NCBI GenBank assembly: GCA_902512765.1 | Contig: CABXKF010000002.1 | Span: forward strand, 1 to 61,328 | Length of the DNA: 61,328 nt | Direction of reading: 5' to 3' | From: an uncultured Pelagibacteraceae bacterium | GTDB lineage: Bacteria; Pseudomonadota; Alphaproteobacteria; Pelagibacterales; Pelagibacteraceae | Program-made: the position numbers and the translations under genes | In this document: one piece after another, positions 1-9,545 of the stretch | Layout: each line of letters opens with the position of its first letter | How positions within the stretch are numbered: the first letter of the stretch is position 1 | Notes under the pieces: generated by a model | What the model saw: the letters and a program-made list of their open reading frames with translations, nothing else | The model's database searches: none | What the model was told of the DNA's origin: nothing

Positions 1-1
1 T

Positions 2-400
2 ATGTATCGAATTAATAAGAAATTCTTAAAATCCTCTCATCATATAACTGAACTAAAATTATGCTCTATAAGACTTCATGATAATTTTAAATTTCCCTGG
101 TTGATATTAATACCCAAGAGAAAAAATGTAACAGATATAAGTGAACTTAATTCTAAAGATCAGATGTTACTTATGAGTGAAATTGTTTTGGTAAGTAGGC
201 TTATGAAGAAACTATTTAAAACATCAAAACTTAATGTAGAAAAAATAGGCAATATAGTTCCACAATTACACATTCATATTATCTCTAGAAAAAAAACTGA
301 TAGTTCTTGGCCGTTATCTGTATGGGCTGTTAAAGGAAAAAAATATTCAGCAAAAAACTTAAAAGATGTTTTAAATAAAATTAGATCAGCTTTTAAATAA
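2..400 (+). CDS. HIT-family nucleotide-binding protein
   Basis: The product is a small histidine-triad (HIT) fold protein of 132 residues, a family of nucleotidyl hydrolases and transferases acting on substrates such as dinucleoside polyphosphates. The HIT motif is at residues 90-95, with His90 and His92 visible; His92 matches the nucleophilic middle histidine of the family, while the third triad histidine is replaced by isoleucine. The following SSWP/VW segment is typical of the bacterial subfamily in which the third histidine is poorly kept. The ATG is the second base of the window, so the true start could lie further upstream. The substrate cannot be told from the sequence. Confidence 0.8.
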   Translation: MYRINKKFLKSSHHITELKLCSIRLHDNFKFPWLILIPKRKNVTDISELNSKDQMLLMSEIVLVSRLMKKLFKTSKLNVEKIGNIVPQLHIHIISRKKTDSSWPLSVWAVKGKKYSAKNLKDVLNKIRSAFK

Positions 401-433
401 AAAGAGGTGACTTCAGTCTCCCTCCATCACCTC
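395..433 (-). terminator. Probable intrinsic terminator of the minus-strand phosphomannomutase operon
   Basis: A perfect 7-bp inverted repeat (arms 404-410 and 427-433, GAGGTGA/TCACCTC) closes a 16-base loop. Read on the minus strand, the stem is followed directly by a T-rich run (TTTTTATTT, 403 down to 395), as in a Rho-independent terminator. It lies 75 bases beyond the last minus-strand gene and just after the stop of the plus-strand HIT gene, so it could also protect the 3' end of that convergent transcript. Confidence 0.6.
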
Positions 434-507
434 GTAAATAAATTTATATGATTCTTTGTCTTTTATTAAGCACGTTTTGATTGAATTTTTATAGAATTGT
501 ATAACTT

Positions 508-792
508 TTATTCTATGATCTTTTCACAGAATTTTGATGCAAATTGAGTATCTTCAATTATTTGTTCTGGTTTTTGATTAAATACATTATCCAATTCATC
601 ATCAGAAAACCTTTCACTTAATTTATTAACTGTGCATTCGCAATAGGCTTTGGCTTTGTCTGTACCTAGATACTGTTTAGAGTTCTGGTAGCAACCAATA
701 TACATCTGTTGCCCATTTTGTTCGCTAAAAGCATGACTTTTAAAGGGTATTAATAAGAATAGAATTAAAATTAGGCTATATTTTTTGATCAT
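508..792 (-). CDS. Small secreted cysteine-containing protein of unknown function
   Basis: I do not recognise this 94-residue protein. It begins with a clear signal peptide (positive MIKKY, hydrophobic core, cleavage after a SHA-type site about residue 21), so it should be exported to the periplasm. The mature part carries four cysteines (one early, a CEC pair and one near the C-terminus) that could form disulphides. I chose the ATG at 790-792 because it opens the signal peptide; a longer reading frame to 840 would add 16 non-signal residues. Its start overlaps the 3' end of the upstream phosphomannomutase gene by 17 bases, so the two are probably co-transcribed and translationally coupled. 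Confidence 0.7.
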   Translation of the reverse strand: MIKKYSLILILFLLIPFKSHAFSEQNGQQMYIGCYQNSKQYLGTDKAKAYCECTVNKLSERFSDDELDNVFNQKPEQIIEDTQFASKFCEKIIE

Positions 793-2230
793 ATTCACCA
801 ACTCTCCCAGTTTTTTGGAGTAAATCATCAATAAATTCAAAGATTTTTTTCTTCCTAATATCTGATGTTGGGCTTTCAGTTACAATCACTAGTGATGGTT
901 TGTTTGAAGATGCTCTAATCAGCCCCCAAGAACCATCATCAAAAGAAAATCTTACCCCGTTTACTGTTAATACTTCCGTTATTATTTGATCATCAATTTT
1001 AATTTTGTTATTCTTTATTTCCTCAACTTGTTTAACTAATTCTTCAACTACTTGGTATTTTTCTTCATCTTTACAGAAAGGAGCCATAGTAGGGGTTTGA
1101 TATGTATTAGGTAATTCGTTAATGATTTCACTCATCATTTTGTTTTGATTATCTAATAAATGGCACACATGAATTGCTGAATTAATTCCATCATCATAAC
1201 CATAGCCTAAAGGTTGATTAAAAAAGAAATGACCACTCTTTTCAAATCCTGCTAGTGCTTTTTCTGTGTTTACTTTTCTTTTAATGTGAGAATGACCAGT
1301 TTTCCAATAAATAGTTTCACAATTATTTTTTAATAGAACATCATCCTTTGAGTATAATCCTGTTGATTTTACATCTACAACAAATTTTGAATTTTTATGT
1401 TTTGTAGATAAATTTCTTGCAATTAATAAGCCAATTTTATCAGAAAATATTTCATTTCCTTTGTTGTCAATAACACCAACTCTATCTCCATCACCATCAA
1501 AACCAAAACCTATATCTGCATTATTGTCTTTCACGGCTTTAGCAATTTCATGAAGCATTTCTAAATCTTCTGGATTAGGATTGTATTTAGGAAAAGTCCA
1601 ATCTAATTCACAATCAAGCTCTATAACTTCACAACCAATTCCTTTTAAAATATCAGGAGCAAAAACTCCGGCAGTACCATTTCCACAAGCAACAACTGCT
1701 TTTAATTTTTTATTGATCTTATTACCGTTTATTAAGTCATCTTTATAAACTTGTTGAAAATTTTCTATTTGCTTTTCAGATCCAGCTCCATTTGAGAATT
1801 TTTCATTCAAAGTTAAATCTTTTAATTCTTTCATTTCTTCAGGAGCATGAGTTAAACCTTTTTTGATACCCATTTTTACACCGGTCCAACCATTTTCATT
1901 ATGACTTGCTGTAACCATAGCAACAGCATCTGCATCTAAATTAAATTGTGCAAAATAAACCATTGGTGATAACGATAATCCTACGTCTTCGATGTGACAT
2001 CCGGTTGAGATTAAACCTTTTTTAAGAGCACTTTTTATTTCTTCACTATAAGATCTATAATCGTGTCCAACAATTATTCTTGGATTCTCTTTTTGGGTAT
2101 GAATTTTTATTTGTGTACCTAAACCTTTCCCAAGATTCGTGATTCCTTCTCTGCTAATATCTTTTTCATACAACCAACGAGCGTCATATTCTCTAAAGCC
2201 ATAAGGATCTATTTTTATTTTTTCAGACAT
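776..2230 (-). CDS. manB: Phosphomannomutase/phosphoglucomutase
   Basis: This 484-residue enzyme interconverts hexose 1- and 6-phosphates (mannose and/or glucose) for surface polysaccharide and sugar-nucleotide synthesis in the cytoplasm. The alpha-D-phosphohexomutase signatures are in order: the phosphoserine loop TASHNENGWTG near residue 108, the Mg-binding DGDGDR loop near residue 245, the sugar-specificity segment FEKSGH near residue 330, and a phosphate-binding C-terminal domain. Length fits the AlgC/ManB-type family. It is transcribed away from nrdA, and its 3' end overlaps a small secreted protein gene. Whether the main substrate is mannose or glucose phosphate cannot be read from sequence alone. 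Confidence 0.9.
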   Translation of the reverse strand: MSEKIKIDPYGFREYDARWLYEKDISREGITNLGKGLGTQIKIHTQKENPRIIVGHDYRSYSEEIKSALKKGLISTGCHIEDVGLSLSPMVYFAQFNLDADAVAMVTASHNENGWTGVKMGIKKGLTHAPEEMKELKDLTLNEKFSNGAGSEKQIENFQQVYKDDLINGNKINKKLKAVVACGNGTAGVFAPDILKGIGCEVIELDCELDWTFPKYNPNPEDLEMLHEIAKAVKDNNADIGFGFDGDGDRVGVIDNKGNEIFSDKIGLLIARNLSTKHKNSKFVVDVKSTGLYSKDDVLLKNNCETIYWKTGHSHIKRKVNTEKALAGFEKSGHFFFNQPLGYGYDDGINSAIHVCHLLDNQNKMMSEIINELPNTYQTPTMAPFCKDEEKYQVVEELVKQVEEIKNNKIKIDDQIITEVLTVNGVRFSFDDGSWGLIRASSNKPSLVIVTESPTSDIRKKKIFEFIDDLLQKTGRVGEYDQKI

Positions 2231-2280
2231 TTGTTAATTACTTACTATTTTTTAAATTTTTTTATTGATATTTTTTTTGT

Positions 2281-2355
2281 TGCGTTCTATAAATGTTCTG
2301 TTGATTAATTGTTTATATAGTATATCAACATAAAACGCATACAACATCTAGTTGT
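2281..2355. promoter_or_regulatory. Nested inverted repeats in the nrdA/manB divergent promoter region
   Basis: The 157-base spacer between the divergent manB and nrdA starts contains three inverted repeats. TGCGTT (2281-2286) pairs with AACGCA (2334-2339). TGTTGAT (2299-2305) pairs with ATCAACA (2324-2330). ACAAC (2341-2345) pairs with GTTGT (2351-2355). The third has the size and spacing of an NrdR-type operator, and nrd genes are classical NrdR targets, but the match to the NrdR box is loose. Function as an operator is inference. Confidence 0.35.
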
Positions 2356-2387
2356 TTTCGTCACAATAACAAAATATAGTAATATTT

Positions 2388-4325
2388 ATGAATAAGATTC
2401 TATCACAGGCCCTAAAGAAAGCTGTCTCTGAATATAGCCCAGAAGTAAAAGAAGTATCAAAAGGAAATAGACCTGATCTTTTTTCTTTAAGTACTGAAAC
2501 TGAACTTTTTCAAAATGATAAGGGAATTATAATTAAGATCGATCGATCTAAAGATGCAAACTTAACAGACTTTGGCAAGGCAACATTGAAAGACAGATAT
2601 CTTGGTCATAACGAATCTTTTCAAGATTTATTCGCCCGTGTTGCAAGTTCATATGCTGATGATAATTTACATGCACAAAGAATTTATAATTACATAAGCA
2701 ACCTTTGGTTTATGCCAGCAACACCTGTTCTATCAAATGGCGGAACTAAAAGAGGATTACCTATTTCATGTTTTTTAAATGAGGCATCAGATAGTTTGGG
2801 AGGAATTCTTGATCTTTGGAGTGAAAACGTTTGGTTAGCTGCAAAAGGTGGTGGTATAGGAAGTTACTGGGGTAATCTTAGATCTATCGGTGAAAAAATT
2901 GGTAAGGTTGGAAAAACCTCTGGAATAATTCCTTTTATAAAAGTTATGGATTCTTTAACAATGGCAATTAGTCAAGGTTCTTTAAGAAGAGGATCAGCTG
3001 CTTGTTATTTGCCAGTCGACCATCCTGAAATTGAAGAATTTATTGAAATGAGAAGACCTACAGGTGGAGATCCAAATAGAAAAGCATTAAATTTACACCA
3101 CGGTGTTTTACTTTCAGATGCATTTATGAGAGCTGTAGAAAATGATGAGCAGTGGGGATTAAAAAGTCCTGCAGACGGTACTGTTCAACAAACAATTTCT
3201 GCAAGAAATTTATGGATAAGATTATTAACTGCAAGAATTGAAACAGGTGAGCCTTATATAATTTATATCGATACAGTGAATAGATTAATTCCACAGCATC
3301 ACAAACTTGCTAACTTAACGGTTAAGACATCAAATCTATGTAGTGAAATAACTTTACCTACTGGAATTGATAAAGATGGGAGAGATAGAACCGCTGTATG
3401 TTGTTTATCTTCATTAAACTTAGAAAAGTACGAAGAGTGGAAAGATGATCCAGACATGATCAGTGATGTAATGAGATTCTTAGATAATGTTCTAAGTGAT
3501 TTTATAAAAAAAGCTCCTGATCAATTTAAAGATGCAAAATATTCTGCAGAAAGAGAAAGAAGTGTTGGATTAGGTGTAATGGGCTTTCATTCTTTTTTAC
3601 AAAAAAACAGAATTCCACTTGAGTCAGTGATGGCAAAATCTTGGAATAAAAAAATATTTAAACAAATTGATGAACAAGTTAATAAAGCTTCAAAAGATTT
3701 AGCAGAAGAAAGAGGGGCTTGTCCTGATGCTGCGGAGTATGGATATCAAGAGAGATTTTCAAATAAAACAGCAATTGCACCAACTGCTTCAATCTCAATT
3801 ATTTGTGGTGGAGCATCACCAGGGGTAGAGCCGATTGCAGCTAACAGTTATACCCATAAAACTTTGTCAGGTTCATTCAATGTTAGAAATAGATATTTAG
3901 AAGAAATCCTTGAAGGGCATGGAAAAAATGATGATGAAACTTGGTCTACGATCACAACAAATCAAGGTTCCGTATCTCATTTAGATTTTTTAACTGATCT
4001 GGAGAAAGATGTTTTTAAAACTGCATTTGAACTAAATCAGAAGTGGATTATTGAATTAAGTGGAGATAGAACTCCATTTATATCCCAGGCTCAGTCAGTA
4101 AATTTATTTTTACCAGCTGATGTTCATAAAAAAGAATTACACAAAATTCATTTTGATGCTTGGAAGAAAGGCTTAAAGAGTCTTTATTACTGTAGATCAA
4201 AATCAATTCAAAGAGCTGAAAATATCAATGATGCAAAATCAACAGATGTTTTAGCCAACGTTTATAAAAACAAACAAACTAAATCTGAAGAACCAGAATA
4301 CGAGGAGTGCCTATCATGTCAGTAG
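2388..4325 (+). CDS. nrdA: Class I ribonucleoside-diphosphate reductase, large (alpha) subunit
   Basis: This is the catalytic subunit that reduces ribonucleotides to deoxyribonucleotides, working with NrdB encoded immediately downstream. The active-site cysteines are visible: SCFLNE near residue 127, NLCSE near residue 317 and a VCCLSS segment near residue 341. The redox-shuttle pair lies in the final CLSC of the C-terminal tail. At 645 residues it is shorter than E. coli NrdA, and the N-terminus shows no recognisable ATP-cone domain. The gene overlaps nrdB by 10 bases, so translation is coupled. Inverted repeats in the upstream spacer may be the control site. Confidence 0.95.
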   Translation: MNKILSQALKKAVSEYSPEVKEVSKGNRPDLFSLSTETELFQNDKGIIIKIDRSKDANLTDFGKATLKDRYLGHNESFQDLFARVASSYADDNLHAQRIYNYISNLWFMPATPVLSNGGTKRGLPISCFLNEASDSLGGILDLWSENVWLAAKGGGIGSYWGNLRSIGEKIGKVGKTSGIIPFIKVMDSLTMAISQGSLRRGSAACYLPVDHPEIEEFIEMRRPTGGDPNRKALNLHHGVLLSDAFMRAVENDEQWGLKSPADGTVQQTISARNLWIRLLTARIETGEPYIIYIDTVNRLIPQHHKLANLTVKTSNLCSEITLPTGIDKDGRDRTAVCCLSSLNLEKYEEWKDDPDMISDVMRFLDNVLSDFIKKAPDQFKDAKYSAERERSVGLGVMGFHSFLQKNRIPLESVMAKSWNKKIFKQIDEQVNKASKDLAEERGACPDAAEYGYQERFSNKTAIAPTASISIICGGASPGVEPIAANSYTHKTLSGSFNVRNRYLEEILEGHGKNDDETWSTITTNQGSVSHLDFLTDLEKDVFKTAFELNQKWIIELSGDRTPFISQAQSVNLFLPADVHKKELHKIHFDAWKKGLKSLYYCRSKSIQRAENINDAKSTDVLANVYKNKQTKSEEPEYEECLSCQ

Positions 4326-5332
4326 CAGAAAAAATTAAGACACCAAGCAATGAAATAATCCAACCAAAAAAAATGGGTTTATTAGTTGAAAACCCAGTTT
4401 ACAAACCTTTCAGATATCCATGGTGTTATGATGCGTGGTTAACACAACAAAGAATTCATTGGTTACCGGAAGAAGTGCCATTAGGTGACGATGTTAGGGA
4501 TTGGCAAAAAAATTTAACCCAATCAGAAAAAAACTTATTAACTCAAATATTTAGATTTTTTACTCAAGCAGACGTTGAGGTTAGCAATTGTTATCTAAGA
4601 CACTACACAACAGTATTTAAACCAACAGAAGTTTTAATGATGATGACAGCTTTTGCATCAATGGAGACTGTCCATGTAGCAGCTTACTCTCATTTGTTAG
4701 ATACTATTGGAATGCCCGAGTCAGAATACTCTGCTTTCATGAAATACAAAGAGATGAAAGATAAATATGATTACATGCAAGGTTTCAATGTAAATTCTAA
4801 AGAAGATATTGCAAAAACAGTTGCTGTATTTAGTGCTTTCACTGAAGGACTTCAGTTGTTTGCAAGTTTTGCAATCCTTTTGAATTTTCCAAGACATAAT
4901 AAGATGAAGGGTATGGGTCAGATTGTTACTTGGTCCGTTAGAGACGAAACTCTCCATTGTAATTCTATGATTAGAGTTTTTAAAGAATTCATAAATGAGA
5001 ACCCAGAAATATGGACTCCAAAACTTAAAAAAGAGCTTTATGAAGCGTGTAGAACTATTATTGAACACGAAGATGCTTTCATAGATCTTGCGTTTGAAAT
5101 GGGTCCAATGGAAGGTTTAACTGCTCAAGAAGTTAAAGATTACATTAGATTTATAGCTAACAGAAGACTTACTCAATTAGGTCTAGAGCCAATTTATGAT
5201 GTACAAAAAAATCCTTTAACTTGGTTAGACACAATGTTGAATGCTGTTGAGCACATGAACTTTTTTGAAGGTCGTGCAACAGAATATTCTAAGGCATCAA
5301 CACAGGGTACATGGGTAGAAGCATTTAGTTAA
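4316..5332 (+). CDS. nrdB: Class I ribonucleoside-diphosphate reductase, small (beta) subunit
   Basis: This ferritin-like subunit supplies the radical to NrdA. Iron ligands and radical site follow the class Ia pattern: an Asp in QADVEVSN, then METVH followed three residues later by AAY, matching the E..H...Y arrangement with the radical tyrosine; an FTEG glutamate; and SVRDETLH supplying the last Glu and His. I start at the ATG at 4316 because GAGGAG (4302-4307) sits 8 bases before it; a GTG at 4307 in the same frame overlaps that Shine-Dalgarno sequence. The start lies inside the nrdA end. The protein is 338 residues and has no ATP-cone. Confidence 0.95.
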   Translation: MSVAEKIKTPSNEIIQPKKMGLLVENPVYKPFRYPWCYDAWLTQQRIHWLPEEVPLGDDVRDWQKNLTQSEKNLLTQIFRFFTQADVEVSNCYLRHYTTVFKPTEVLMMMTAFASMETVHVAAYSHLLDTIGMPESEYSAFMKYKEMKDKYDYMQGFNVNSKEDIAKTVAVFSAFTEGLQLFASFAILLNFPRHNKMKGMGQIVTWSVRDETLHCNSMIRVFKEFINENPEIWTPKLKKELYEACRTIIEHEDAFIDLAFEMGPMEGLTAQEVKDYIRFIANRRLTQLGLEPIYDVQKNPLTWLDTMLNAVEHMNFFEGRATEYSKASTQGTWVEAFS

Positions 5333-5334
5333 TT

Positions 5335-5967
5335 TTGGAATATAAAAAATATTACCGAAAAACCAGTTTAAAACAAAAAGGGGTAGGTTCTTTTTTTTTA
5401 GATGAGGTGCTTAAAAAAAAACCTAAATGTTTTTTAGAGATAGGTGTATTTCATGGTGTAACTGCCAGAAATGTTTGTGAACTTTTGTTTAAAATACATG
5501 GAAACAATTTTAATTATATTGGCTTAGATTTATTTGAGGAAAGTGATGAAAATAAAAATGAGGTTATACCAAATACCACTTTTTCATCAAACCCAATAAA
5601 AAGATTTTATTACAAATATATTAAAAGACAAAATCCCTATAGCTTAGAAGCTGTCAAAGATTTATTAAAAAAATTTACAAACAATATTCATTTAATTAAA
5701 GGAAATTCTAATAAGATATTAAATAAAATAGATATGTCAAAAATTGATTATGTTTTTTTAGATGGCGGACATGAGTATAACACAGTCCTTAATGATCTTA
5801 ATTGTTGTTTTGATGTAATAAGCAATAATGGAACAGTTTTATGTGATGATTATGATCTAAAACAAGCTCCTGGTGTTAAGAAAGCAATCGATGAATTTAT
5901 AAAAAAGAATAACTTTAATTGCTCAATTATATGCAATGGCAGATTTGCTAAAATAGAAAAAAATTAA
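5335..5967 (+). CDS. SAM-dependent methyltransferase (class I, Methyltransf_24-like)
   Basis: This 210-residue protein has a class I methyltransferase layout: a Gly-containing SAM-binding loop in CFLEIGVFHGVT near residues 33-44, an acidic strand end YIGLDLFEE near 61-69, and DYVFLDGGHEYNTV near 139-152, typical of the metal-dependent Methyltransf_24 group found with glycan or small-molecule modification. The start is a TTG two bases after the nrdB stop; no ATG lies upstream in frame. It shares the nrdAB transcript direction but no evident pathway. The substrate is unknown. It converges on the prpC gene with only two bases between stops. Confidence 0.7.
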   Translation: MEYKKYYRKTSLKQKGVGSFFLDEVLKKKPKCFLEIGVFHGVTARNVCELLFKIHGNNFNYIGLDLFEESDENKNEVIPNTTFSSNPIKRFYYKYIKRQNPYSLEAVKDLLKKFTNNIHLIKGNSNKILNKIDMSKIDYVFLDGGHEYNTVLNDLNCCFDVISNNGTVLCDDYDLKQAPGVKKAIDEFIKKNNFNCSIICNGRFAKIEKN

Positions 5968-5969
5968 AA

Positions 5970-7094
5970 TTATCTATAATTTAATTCCATAACTTTTCGA
6001 TGCTTGCTACCTTTATACTTAGCAAGTGGTCGAATAAGTTTATTTGCTGCATGCTGTTCCATAATGTGAGCAGACCAACCTGTAATTCTTGAAATTACAA
6101 ATATTGGTGTAAAGAAATCAGTATCAAATCCCATTAAATGGTAAGTAGGACCAGTTGGGTAATCTACATTTGGATGGATATTCTTTTTCTTAATCATCAC
6201 TTTTTCAACAATGTCATAGATTTTTTCAAAAGTTTTATCCTTTTTAATTTTAGCAACTTTTCCAAAGTATTCTCTCATAGTGGGAACTCTAGAATCTCCA
6301 GATTTATAAACTCTATGACCAAACCCCATTACCACATCTTTGTTTTTTAAAGCATCATTTATCCATTTTAATGCATTTTCGGGTTTTTTAATTTTTTTCA
6401 TCATGTGCATTACTTCTTCATTTGCACCACCATGTAGGGGCCCTTTTAAACTTGCTATGGCTCCAGTTATAGCTCCATGAATATCAGACAAACTGCTAGT
6501 AATGGTTCTTGCGGTAAAAGTTGAAACATTAAAGCTATGTTCAGCATACAAAATTAGAGATACATCAAAAGCTTTAACAATTTCTTTTTGAGGAACTTTA
6601 CCAAAACACATATTAAAAAAGTTTTCAGCAAAACTTAATTCTTTTTTAGGTTTAATAATTTTTTTGCCATTTCTTACTCTGTAGAAAGCAGCTAATGCAG
6701 TAGGTGTTTTTGCAAAAATTCTTAGAGCTTTTCTCATATTAGCTTCTGGTGAGGAGTCTGTTGTTTCATTATCCTCTAAACCCATCACGCTAACAGCTGT
6801 CCTTGCTACATCCATAGGGTGAGATTTTTTGGGCATATGTTTAATTATCTCATATAAGTTTTTTGATAAGTCTCTGTTGTTTTTTTCTTCTTTTTCAAAA
6901 TGTTTTAACTGAATTGAATTTGGAAGATCTTTATTTAAAATTAAATAAGCAACTTCTTCAAACCTACAATACTCACATAAATCTTGAGCAGCATAACCTC
7001 TATAAGTTAGAGAGTTTATTTCAGGCATTACTTTTGAAACTTCTGTTTCATCAACCACAATCCCTAATAAACCTTTTTTAATTTCATCACTCAT
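5970..7094 (-). CDS. prpC: 2-Methylcitrate synthase (citrate synthase family)
   Basis: This 374-residue protein is a citrate synthase-fold enzyme. The family motifs are present: the substrate-binding GPLHGGANEEV, the catalytic GHRVYKSGDSRVP segment, and a late VDYPTG/YHLMGF region. Citrate synthases of this shorter type act on oxaloacetate plus acetyl- or propionyl-CoA. I call methylcitrate synthase because it is the third gene of a prpD-prpB-prpC set, making 2-methylcitrate from propionyl-CoA. Its ATG overlaps the prpB stop by one base (TAATG), so translation is coupled. Activity as an ordinary citrate synthase is not excluded. Confidence 0.88.
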   Translation of the reverse strand: MSDEIKKGLLGIVVDETEVSKVMPEINSLTYRGYAAQDLCEYCRFEEVAYLILNKDLPNSIQLKHFEKEEKNNRDLSKNLYEIIKHMPKKSHPMDVARTAVSVMGLEDNETTDSSPEANMRKALRIFAKTPTALAAFYRVRNGKKIIKPKKELSFAENFFNMCFGKVPQKEIVKAFDVSLILYAEHSFNVSTFTARTITSSLSDIHGAITGAIASLKGPLHGGANEEVMHMMKKIKKPENALKWINDALKNKDVVMGFGHRVYKSGDSRVPTMREYFGKVAKIKKDKTFEKIYDIVEKVMIKKKNIHPNVDYPTGPTYHLMGFDTDFFTPIFVISRITGWSAHIMEQHAANKLIRPLAKYKGSKHRKVMELNYR

Positions 7095-7990
7095 TATTCA
7101 TGTCCTTCCGTACTAAAGTTATAAATCTTTTCATCAAGAGAGTTGTATTTCTCATATTCAACTAACTCATAAAGTCTTTTTCTAGTTTGCATTTTATCAA
7201 TAATATTGTTCTGATGTCCATTTGCATAAATGTCTTTTAAGCCGTCTTCTACATTTTTCATGGCTAATCTTTGTGTAGTAACTGGATAAATCACAATATT
7301 ATAACCAAAATTCTCTAATTCTTTGTAATTGAAAAGTTTTGATTTACCGAATTCAGTCATATTAGCTAACAAATAACATGAAAGTTCCTTTCTAACTTTT
7401 TCAAAATCTTTTTCGTCATGTAAGGCCTCTGGAAAGATAATTTCAGCACCAGCATCAATGTATGCTTTGCATCTATCAATCATTTTATCAATTCCCTCAA
7501 CTCCTTTTGCATCTGATCTTGCAATAATCTTAAAATTACTATCTTTTTTTGCAGCAACACATTCTTTAATTTTATCAACCATGGCTTCTGTTGAAATTAA
7601 TTCTTTATTATCAAGATGCCCACATCTTTTCCGTTCAACTTGATCCTCTAGATGAACAGCTGTAATCCCAAACTCTTCAAACGTTTCAATTGTTTCTTTG
7701 CAAGATTTAAACCCCGTATCTATATCTACAATAGTTGGCAAATTAGTAACCCTTGAAATCAAATAAGATCTAGTGCTTACATCTTGTAATGTCGTTAAAC
7801 CAATATCTGGAAAGCCAAGATCATTAGCCATTACTCCACCAGAAACATACACTGCGTCATAACCTATTTCTTCAATCAGTTTTGCTGTTAATGGATTATA
7901 TGCGCCTGGAACTCTTAATATTTTATTTGATTTTAATTTTTCAACAAAATCTATTCTTTTTTGACTTGGTTCTTTGTCAACAAAATGCAC
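7094..7990 (-). CDS. prpB: 2-Methylisocitrate lyase
   Basis: This enzyme cleaves 2-methylisocitrate into pyruvate and succinate, the last step of the methylcitrate cycle. The 298-residue sequence shows the isocitrate lyase/PEP mutase barrel. YVSGG and NDLGFPD bind substrate in the N-terminal third, VDIDTGF carries metal ligands, and the catalytic loop KRCGH, with its cysteine, is near residue 122. IIARSDA follows. The start is GTG, sharing its first base with the TAG stop of prpD. Placement between prpD and prpC supports the assignment over other PEP mutase family members. Confidence 0.92.
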   Translation of the reverse strand: MHFVDKEPSQKRIDFVEKLKSNKILRVPGAYNPLTAKLIEEIGYDAVYVSGGVMANDLGFPDIGLTTLQDVSTRSYLISRVTNLPTIVDIDTGFKSCKETIETFEEFGITAVHLEDQVERKRCGHLDNKELISTEAMVDKIKECVAAKKDSNFKIIARSDAKGVEGIDKMIDRCKAYIDAGAEIIFPEALHDEKDFEKVRKELSCYLLANMTEFGKSKLFNYKELENFGYNIVIYPVTTQRLAMKNVEDGLKDIYANGHQNNIIDKMQTRKRLYELVEYEKYNSLDEKIYNFSTEGHE

Positions 7991-9492
7991 TAAAATATTC
8001 CTTTTTTTAAATTTCTTTTTAAATCATTTCTTTTAATTTCTATATTTAATTTATCCAATTGACCTGATCTTAAATGTTTTAAGTTTTGAACAGTTTTTAA
8101 GAAACGATCACTTTCTTTCTTATTAAGAATACCATCTGTAAGTGTTAAAAACTTATTAATATAATTTTGTCTTTTAAATGGTCTCGCTCCATATGGGTGG
8201 GCATCTGCTCTATCAAGTTGTTCACTAATTTTTTTACCATTATTTAAAGTTACAACTACCTTAGCACCAAAAGATTTTTTCATTGGATTTGGATCGTGAT
8301 ATTTTTTAGTCCATTTCTTGTCTTCGTAAGTAGTAATTGATTTCCAAATTTTAATAGTACTTTTTTTATTTGCTCTAGCCTTTGTGTAAGATTTTACATG
8401 ATGCCAATCTCCATCCTCTAATGCCACAGCAAAAATATACATAATAGAGTGATCAAGTGTTTCTCTGCTTGCATTAGGATCCATTTTTTGAGGATCGTTT
8501 GCTCCTGTGCCAATTACAAAATGAGTATGGTGACTAGTAAATATATCAATCTTCTTTATTTGATTTAAGTTAGGTATTTTATTTTTAAGTTTCTTAGCTA
8601 AATCAATTAAAGCTTGTGATTGATATTCTGCTGAATATTCTTTTGTATAAGTCTCGAGTATAGCTTTTTTAATTTCCCCTTTTTTAGGAAGTGGCACTTT
8701 ATAATTAGCTTTTTTTCCATCTAATATTCTTGCTATAACGCTATCTTCACCCTCATATATTGGACTAGGTGCACCTTCACCACGCATAACTCTGTCAACG
8801 GCTTCGATAGCAAGCTTGCCTGCATGAGCTGGCGCATATGCTTTCCAACTTGAAATTTCACCTTTTCTTGATTGTCTAGTTGAAACAGTAGTATGTAAAG
8901 CTTGTTGAACTGCTTGATAAATTGTTTTGGTATTTAGTTTTAGCATTGATCCTAATCCAGCAGCAACACTTGGACCTAAATGGGCAATGTGATCTACTTT
9001 ATGTTTGTGCAAACAAATTCCTTTAACTAAATTTACTTGAACTTCATATGCAGTAATAATTCCACGTAATAAATCTAATCCACTAATTTTATTTTGTTGA
9101 GCAACTGCTAAAAGCGGGGGGATATTATCTCCTGGATGACTGTAGTCAGCTGCTAAAAAAGTATCATGAAAATCAAGCTCTCTAACAGCAGTTCCGTTTG
9201 ACCATGCAGCCCATTCACAATCAAATTTAAGTTTCGAATTCACACCAAATAAAGTAGCTCCATTTTTTCTTGAGTGTTTTAACGCCATTTCTCTTGAAGA
9301 GATTACAGGCTTTCTGTTTAAAGAAGCTATTGCAACAGAAGCGTTATCAATAATCCTATTGATTACCATTTCTATTGCGTCTTTGTTTAATTTCGCATTA
9401 TCACTTGCGATTTCAGCTATTTTCCAAGCAAGCTGTTTTTTCTTGGGAAGATTGATTTTAGATGGATAAACTTTAACTGTATGTAATAACAA
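7990..9492 (-). CDS. prpD: 2-Methylcitrate dehydratase
   Basis: PrpD/MmgE-family enzymes dehydrate 2-methylcitrate to 2-methylaconitate. The 500-residue length and conserved segments fit the family: [14 protein letters not shown] near residue 98, [29 protein letters not shown] near residue 168 and [12 protein letters not shown] near residue 217. No ATG is available at the N-terminus. The start is TTG at 9490-9492, supported by a strong AAGGAG (complement of 9498-9503) five bases upstream. It is first of the prp trio and lies 53 bases after the gph-type gene, probably on the same transcript. No aconitase/PrpF partner is in the window. Confidence 0.92.
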   Translation of the reverse strand: MLLHTVKVYPSKINLPKKKQLAWKIAEIASDNAKLNKDAIEMVINRIIDNASVAIASLNRKPVISSREMALKHSRKNGATLFGVNSKLKFDCEWAAWSNGTAVRELDFHDTFLAADYSHPGDNIPPLLAVAQQNKISGLDLLRGIITAYEVQVNLVKGICLHKHKVDHIAHLGPSVAAGLGSMLKLNTKTIYQAVQQALHTTVSTRQSRKGEISSWKAYAPAHAGKLAIEAVDRVMRGEGAPSPIYEGEDSVIARILDGKKANYKVPLPKKGEIKKAILETYTKEYSAEYQSQALIDLAKKLKNKIPNLNQIKKIDIFTSHHTHFVIGTGANDPQKMDPNASRETLDHSIMYIFAVALEDGDWHHVKSYTKARANKKSTIKIWKSITTYEDKKWTKKYHDPNPMKKSFGAKVVVTLNNGKKISEQLDRADAHPYGARPFKRQNYINKFLTLTDGILNKKESDRFLKTVQNLKHLRSGQLDKLNIEIKRNDLKRNLKKGIF

Positions 9493-9545
9493 AATAACTC
9501 CTTAATAGTAATTTTGTTTTAATAGCTAAAAAAAATTAATCAACG

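Noticed and set aside
776..840. Longer start for the small secreted protein
   Set aside because: It would place 16 residues before the signal peptide and lies inside the phosphomannomutase gene.
9493..9545. Riboswitch before prpD
   Set aside because: Only 53 A+T-rich bases, with no fold beyond a Shine-Dalgarno.
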